This document shows, in pieces, positions 60,138 to 64,000 of a DNA stretch of 64,000 nt. The stretch is from JACQFK01 sp035644495. Its GTDB lineage: Bacteria; Planctomycetota; MHYJ01; JACPRB01. The notes below the pieces were generated by a model. The model searched no databases. It saw nothing but the letters and a program-made list of their open reading frames with translations, and was not told the origin of the DNA. Numbering within the stretch: the stretch's first letter is position 1; each line of letters begins with the position of its first letter. The DNA is taken from assembly GCA_035644495.1 (NCBI GenBank), contig DASQOM010000064.1, forward strand, positions 1-64,000, written 5' to 3'. Made by a program: the position numbers and the translations under genes.

Positions 60138-60527
60138 ATGGCGCAGATCCTCGCCGTCGACGACGACCCGCGCATCCGGAAGTTCGTCGCCGCCACGCTC
60201 AAAGCCGCGGGCCACGACGTCACCGCCGTCGGCGACGCGGAATCGGCGCTCGCCCAGCTGCTCATGTCCCGCCCCGACCTCTTCCTGCTCGACATCAACC
60301 TCCCCGGCATGCACGGCCTCGCGCTCGCGGAGAAGCTGCAGTCGCAGCGCGGGACCTGGTCGATTCCGGTCGTGATCCTCTCCGTGCGGACGGATCCGCG
60401 CGACAAGGTCGCCGCCTTCGCCTCGGGCGCCGTCACCTACCTCGAGAAGCCGTTCAAAAAGAAGGACCTGGTCGACGCCGTCCGCTCCGCCCTCGAATAT
60501 GCCGCCCGGCGTCCCCGGCGGAACTAG
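60138..60527 (+). CDS. Single-domain response regulator (CheY-like)
   Basis: 129 residues, only a receiver domain. Acidic pocket D8-D9-D10, phosphoacceptor Asp52 (L-L-D-I-N-L-P-G-M), and conserved Lys in Y-L-E-K-P-F. No output domain, so it must act through partner proteins. No histidine kinase gene is close by. Separated from the permease by 49 bp. Confidence 0.9.
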   Translation: MAQILAVDDDPRIRKFVAATLKAAGHDVTAVGDAESALAQLLMSRPDLFLLDINLPGMHGLALAEKLQSQRGTWSIPVVILSVRTDPRDKVAAFASGAVTYLEKPFKKKDLVDAVRSALEYAARRPRRN

Positions 60528-60561
60528 TTCCGCCGTATCATAGGGAGATCCGGAGAACCCC

Positions 60562-61539
60562 ATGACGAAGAAAGCCTCCCGCCTCTGTCCCGAATGCGGC
60601 GAGACCGTCGGCCGCCGCGGCTTCCTGCGGATGGCGGGCGCCGGCGCCGCGGCCATCGCCCTGGCGGGGTCGCCCCTGGGGTGGGCGCAGGAGCCCAACC
60701 GGACGGCGGAGGGAATGATCAAGGAGCTCTACGCCGGCCTGGACGCCGATCAGAAGAAGGCCGTGATGCTGCCGATGGACGCCCCGGAGCGGCTGAAGCT
60801 GTACAACGCGGCGATGGGGAAGAAGATCGGCGAGGTGTATACGAAGTCCCAGCAGGAGTTGGTGGGCCGGATCCTGAAGGCGCTCTCCTCCGGTGAGGAG
60901 GGCTGGGCGCAGATCAGCCGCGGCGGCACCTGGGACGCGTCGAAGGCCTTCGAGAACTGCGGGGCCAATCTGTTCGGGGATCCGGCCGGGAAGTTCACGT
61001 GGGTGTTCAGCGGCCATCACCTGACGATCCGCTGCGACGGGAACTCGGAAGAGGGCGCGGCCTTCGGCGGCCCCCTGTATTACGGGCACAGCCCGAACGG
61101 TTATAGCGAGCGCAACCTGTTCAACTACCAGACGAAAAGCGCGATGGCGGTCTATGAGTCCCTGGACAAGCTCGACCGTCAGCAGGCGCTCGCCTTCGAA
61201 GACCCCGCGGAAGGCCTCCCCTCCCTCAAGTTCCGCTGCACCTGCGATTCCACCCCCGGCATCCCCTACAGCAACCTCAGCAAGGAGTCCAAGGGGCTCG
61301 TCGAAAAGGTCATGCGGGACCTCCTCTCCCCCTACCGGAAGGGCGACGTCGACGAGGTGATGGAGGTGGTGAAGAAGACGGGCGGCATGGAGGCCATGCA
61401 CCTGATGTTCTTCGCCGAGAAGGACGCGAAGGCGAGCCAGCCCTGGTCCTTCTGGCGCCTCGAGGGCCCGGGCTTCATCTGGAACTTCCGGGTGCTGCCG
61501 CACGTGCACACCTACGTCAACATCTCGTCGAAGGTCTGA
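60562..61539 (+). CDS. Tat-exported DUF3500 protein
   Basis: 325 residues. A twin-arginine signal (G-R-R-G-F-L-R-M-A-G) with an Ala-rich hydrophobic core ends near W-A-Q. Unusually, a C-P-E-C pair precedes the twin arginines. The mature part matches DUF3500, with W-x-F-S-G-H-H-L and A-F-G-G-P-L-Y-Y-G. Function unknown; export in folded form suggests a cofactor. GGAGATCCGGAG precedes the ATG. Confidence 0.85.
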   Translation: MTKKASRLCPECGETVGRRGFLRMAGAGAAAIALAGSPLGWAQEPNRTAEGMIKELYAGLDADQKKAVMLPMDAPERLKLYNAAMGKKIGEVYTKSQQELVGRILKALSSGEEGWAQISRGGTWDASKAFENCGANLFGDPAGKFTWVFSGHHLTIRCDGNSEEGAAFGGPLYYGHSPNGYSERNLFNYQTKSAMAVYESLDKLDRQQALAFEDPAEGLPSLKFRCTCDSTPGIPYSNLSKESKGLVEKVMRDLLSPYRKGDVDEVMEVVKKTGGMEAMHLMFFAEKDAKASQPWSFWRLEGPGFIWNFRVLPHVHTYVNISSKV

Positions 61540-61561
61540 CCGCGCCGTCGCGGCTCCTCGA

Positions 61562-61618
61562 CTCTCCGTCCGGATTCTACCGTGGAGCTCTGCCGCCCGG
61601 AGCTAAAGGGACGGAGAG
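61562..61618. terminator. Nested inverted repeats between convergent genes
   Basis: A perfect 10-bp outer inverted repeat (CTCTCCGTCC at 61562-61571 and its complement at 61609-61618) encloses an inner 5-bp one (AGCTC 61586-61590, GAGCT 61600-61604). It lies between the convergent ends of the DUF3500 and RING-finger genes. A bidirectional terminator or transcript-end structure is likely, though T-runs are absent. Confidence 0.5.
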
Positions 61619-62559
61619 CGCTGAGGCGCTTCCGCCGGCGGGATGGGGACCCAGCGCCGGGCGCCGCAGGCGAACATGGCGCATTCGCGCGTGTAGTCCC
61701 AGCAGCCCTGATGGTGAGGGGTGCGGCAACTGATGCACAGGACCACCTCCGACTCCAGCGCAGACTGACAGACCGGGCAACGCCCGCCTGTTCCGACGCC
61801 CACCGAGAGGATGGAGTAGCCCCCCTGACGGGCGGCCTCCCGCAGGGCGCCGACGAAGATCTCCGCGGCGGAGAGCAGGCTCTCCAGATCCTCCCGTCGC
61901 ACCAGCATGCGAGGGATGCGGATGCGGAGATCGCCCAGCGTCAGAATCACGCGGCAGAATTCCCCCGCAGGGACCTTCAGGAGGGCGTCGGCGACGCGGT
62001 CCCGCCGTTCTCCCGAGAACAGATCGCCGATCAGGGTGATCGGCTCGGAGCGGGCGAGAAATTGGGCATCGAATCTCGCATGTCCCGTCGGGATCGTGCG
62101 GCCGCCGATGAGCCGGCCGCCCCGGCTGAGGTTGGGCAGGATCCGGAGCGTGCCTGGCGCGCCTTCGTCGATCTTGAAGGACGCCTGAGTCGTTGGGCCT
62201 TCCAGGGACCAGGCCATCGCCACGGCGCCGGCGTTCCGGGACCCGCGCCAGCGGATCGAAGCGAAGTCCGGACCGGGCTCCGCGGGGCTTCCCAACAGGC
62301 GGGTGAGTTTCACCGCGAGCTGCCGGATGGCGCGCCTGCGCCATAGACCCGCGACCACCCGGTCCAGCCCCGCCAGGGCCATCCCGACAAAGATGAGGAA
62401 CGACCCCATCAGAATTCCGACGGTCTGCGCAAATCCGATCTGCCTCGAGACGGCGACCGGTGCGATGACGAGAAAAAGCCCGCAGAGGATCAGGAAGCCG
62501 CCGACCGTCCAGCCCATTCTCCGGAAAGCGCGGTCAATCGGCGACAGGGAGCTGCGCAC
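61603..62559 (-). CDS. Membrane protein with C-terminal prokaryotic RING finger
   Basis: 318 residues. Two membrane helices at about 15-35 and 45-65, then a soluble beta-rich domain, then a C-terminal zinc-binding RING-like finger: Cys261, Cys264, Cys275, Cys278, His283, Cys286, Cys293, Cys298, in the form C-x-x-C...T-P-H-H-x-x-C-W. Such fingers are frequent in planctomycete membrane proteins and may mediate protein binding; ubiquitin-like ligase activity is unproven. Confidence 0.75.
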   Translation of the reverse strand: MRSSLSPIDRAFRRMGWTVGGFLILCGLFLVIAPVAVSRQIGFAQTVGILMGSFLIFVGMALAGLDRVVAGLWRRRAIRQLAVKLTRLLGSPAEPGPDFASIRWRGSRNAGAVAMAWSLEGPTTQASFKIDEGAPGTLRILPNLSRGGRLIGGRTIPTGHARFDAQFLARSEPITLIGDLFSGERRDRVADALLKVPAGEFCRVILTLGDLRIRIPRMLVRREDLESLLSAAEIFVGALREAARQGGYSILSVGVGTGGRCPVCQSALESEVVLCISCRTPHHQGCWDYTRECAMFACGARRWVPIPPAEAPQRSPSL

Positions 62560-62706
62560 GCAACTTATTCTATCCTTCTTCGTGCCGCCGGGAAGTATCT
62601 CCCGACTGCCCGTGCCCTCCGGAATTCGGCCGCCCGCTCATTTTTCCTGCCGACTTTTCTGCCCCAATCCCCACTCCCCGGGTGGAAGGACCGCGACGGC
62701 GCAGGT

Positions 62707-62733
62707 CGTAACGTCACGTTACGAAACGTAACG
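62707..62733. promoter_or_regulatory. Triple alternating half-site array
   Basis: Three 7-bp half-sites alternate in orientation: CGTAACG (62707-62713), CGTTACG (62717-62723), CGTAACG (62727-62733), each starting exactly 10 bp after the last. Together they form two overlapping perfect dyads. Their distance to the predicted sigma-54 start site (-125 to -99) is that of an enhancer-binding-protein site. Confidence 0.7.
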
Positions 62734-62805
62734 TGGACAGCAGCGCCTGAATAGGTCACATCGCAGAACCCGCTGCGGAGAAGCGAGTTGTGATTTCGGG
62801 CCTTG

Positions 62806-62821
62806 TGGCACGAGGCTTGCT
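62806..62821 (+). promoter_or_regulatory. Consensus sigma-54 (RpoN) promoter
   Basis: TGGCACG-N4-TTGCT matches the -24/-12 consensus at every defined position with correct spacing. The predicted start is near 62832, leaving about 32 bases to the peptidase ATG at 62864, which is preceded by GGAGG. Expression would need RpoN and an AAA+ activator. Confidence 0.8.
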
Positions 62822-62863
62822 CCGTCCCGGAGGGTGCGACGGTCGTCCCGATGGAGGCCTCCC

Positions 62864-63775
62864 ATGGTCGGCGCATTTCTGTTCCTCCTGCCCCTGGTCC
62901 CGTACGCGACGTTCCGCGCGGGCGAGACGGTCCCGCGTTCGCTCTTCCCGGCGACGAAGTCCGATCCGCCTCCGCCACCCCCGTTCGGCTGCCGGGTGGA
63001 GGCGCCGGCGCGCGACGGCGACGCCCCCGCATCGCCCTTCTCGGCGCGGCGCATCCGCGAGACGTCCCGCGGATGGGAGTGGAAGAGCCTCGAGACACCC
63101 GGCTGGAAGCTCCTGATGACTCCGTCGTTCGTCGTGCGCGGCGACGTCCCCATCGACGATCTGCGCACGGTCGGCGCCACGCTCGAGGAGTTCCTGAGAA
63201 TGGCCCGGGCGGCGCTGGGCGGCGACGATTCGGGGCTCATGTTCTCCGCCCGCGTCTTTGCCGGCGCGCGCGAGTTCCGCCGGTATGCGGCGCGATCGGG
63301 CGCGTCGAACGCCGAATCCTTCTACGATCCCCGCAGCGCGGAGCTGGTGGTCTGCCTGGAGGGGCCGCCGTCGCCGCTCTGGCTGCAGAAGACGCTGGCG
63401 CACGAGTTCGCCCACGAGTACATGGACCGCGTCTGGAAGCGGACCGATCCGCTCTGGTTCGCCGAGGGCGTGGCCGAATACTTCGCCAACTTCTCGCTGC
63501 GCGAGGGACGAGCGGTGGCCGGCGCGGTCGATCATCGCGGCGTGCTGCTCCTCAGGATGGACGAGCCGCTTCCCCTCAAAGACTTCTTCAAGCTGGGCCG
63601 CGACGAGATGTACGGCTTCCGCTTCGCGCACCACTACGCTCAGGCCTGGTCGCTGGTCCACTACCTGTTCACGCGCGAAGACGGCGTCGTCGATCTGCTC
63701 CTCCGCGGGACCGTCCCTCCGAACGTCGAGGAGCTGGAGAAGGGCTGGAGGGAACACCTCGAACGACTGGAATAG
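62864..63775 (+). CDS. DUF1570-type (peptidase MA-like) metallopeptidase
   Basis: 303 residues from ATG 62864. A short hydrophobic N-terminus (V-G-A-F-L-F-L-L-P-L) may be a signal or anchor; a Pro-rich segment follows. The gluzincin zinc site is H180-E181-F-A-H184 and E201 in W-F-A-E-G-V-A-E. It is probably an extracytoplasmic protease. The start is supported by GGAGG and by the sigma-54 start site at about 62832, which excludes longer forms. A small gene follows by 16 bp. Confidence 0.8.
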   Translation: MVGAFLFLLPLVPYATFRAGETVPRSLFPATKSDPPPPPPFGCRVEAPARDGDAPASPFSARRIRETSRGWEWKSLETPGWKLLMTPSFVVRGDVPIDDLRTVGATLEEFLRMARAALGGDDSGLMFSARVFAGAREFRRYAARSGASNAESFYDPRSAELVVCLEGPPSPLWLQKTLAHEFAHEYMDRVWKRTDPLWFAEGVAEYFANFSLREGRAVAGAVDHRGVLLLRMDEPLPLKDFFKLGRDEMYGFRFAHHYAQAWSLVHYLFTREDGVVDLLLRGTVPPNVEELEKGWREHLERLE

Positions 63776-63791
63776 AAAGGAGCGATGCGCC

Positions 63792-64000
63792 ATGAAGAAA
63801 ATCACCCCGCGGGAGGCCTACCAGCTCGCCGGCGAGCTGGCGCTGGACCTCCACCGGAGCATCCGCTGCACTCCGGGAAGTCAGGACTATGAGCTGGCGA
63901 TGGAGCTGCGGCACACGGCCCAGGACACCGCGATGAATCTCTCGCCGGACGTGGAACGCGAGGACGGGATCGACGCCGCCTGCGGCTCGGTCGCGCGCCT
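63792..64000 (+). CDS. 5' part of a small helical protein (four-helix-bundle type?)
   Basis: The first 69 codons from ATG 63792, preceded by AAGGAG nine bases upstream, continue past the window edge with no stop. The residues Y-E-L-A-M-E-L-R-H-T-A-Q-D-T-A-M-N-L resemble the L-R-x-A-A-x-S-x-x-x-N-I pattern of S23/IVS four-helix-bundle proteins. Only a partial reading is possible. Confidence 0.5.
   Translation, partial: MKKITPREAYQLAGELALDLHRSIRCTPGSQDYELAMELRHTAQDTAMNLSPDVEREDGIDAACGSVAR

Larger units (their letters stand above)
62560..62863. other. 304-bp divergent intergenic region
   Basis: This gap separates the RING-finger gene (minus) and the peptidase gene (plus). It contains a triple half-site array at 62707-62733 and a sigma-54 promoter at 62806-62821, listed separately. 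The remainder (62560-62700) is somewhat pyrimidine-rich with no further motif seen and no convincing short gene. Confidence 0.7.

Overview
The window is a GC-rich bacterial chromosome segment holding about 52 genes, densely packed and mostly on the + strand. No rRNA, tRNA, CRISPR array, insertion sequence or phage integrase was seen. The gene families suggest an uncultured bacterium of the Planctomycetota or a neighbouring phylum (inference). They include an ECF-type sigma factor beside a zinc-ribbon Ser/Thr kinase, DUF3500 and DUF1570 proteins, a prokaryotic RING-finger membrane protein, a large double-domain alpha/beta hydrolase, and an A2-type cytochrome oxidase operon.

Left part (1-7500): single-gene metabolic and regulatory units. 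These are a ferritin-like diiron protein with a TetR regulator, a diiron-type metallo-beta-lactamase-fold protein, a small two-helix membrane protein, a secreted hydrolase, an O-methyltransferase and a cupin. 7684-14542 is a translationally coupled three-gene amidoligase cluster: transglutaminase-DUF2126, circularly permuted ATP-grasp plus alpha-E, and transglutaminase. This is a known but biochemically obscure peptide-ligation or tagging system.

Centre (14841-48803): a complete type VI secretion system (T6SS). A long + strand run carries a divergent kinase-like protein with zinc-ribbon cysteines, an FHA protein (TagH), tssJ, tssK, tssL, tssM, tagF, tssA, tssB, tssC, hcp, tssE, tssF, tssG, clpV (tssH) and vgrG (tssI). 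An effector-loading module follows: DUF2169 plus pentapeptide repeats, DUF3540, a DUF4150 PAAR-like protein with a PD-(D/E)XK-type nuclease tail, two candidate immunity genes and a 639-residue pentapeptide-repeat protein. An M35-like metallopeptidase has its own strong promoter. Divergent from the main run are two extra sheath-like genes, a TssB-TssC fusion and a second TssC-like protein. They are additional to the ordinary tssB and tssC and are the least conventional part of the locus.

Right part (48821-64000): a Ser/Thr kinase and an ECF-type sigma factor, divergent from a cytochrome c oxidase operon (coxB, coxA, ctaA, ctaB, coxC, coxD) that continues into an ABC exporter pair. Next come a CheY-like regulator, a Tat-exported DUF3500 protein, a RING-finger membrane protein and a DUF1570 metallopeptidase. 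The peptidase is preceded by a consensus-perfect sigma-54 promoter, with a triple 7-bp half-site array at about -125 to -99. The window ends inside a possible four-helix-bundle gene.

The most unusual items are the accessory sheath pair with the zinc-ribbon kinase-like gene, the effector-immunity region, the sigma-54 promoter with its upstream array, and the long insertion in CoxB.
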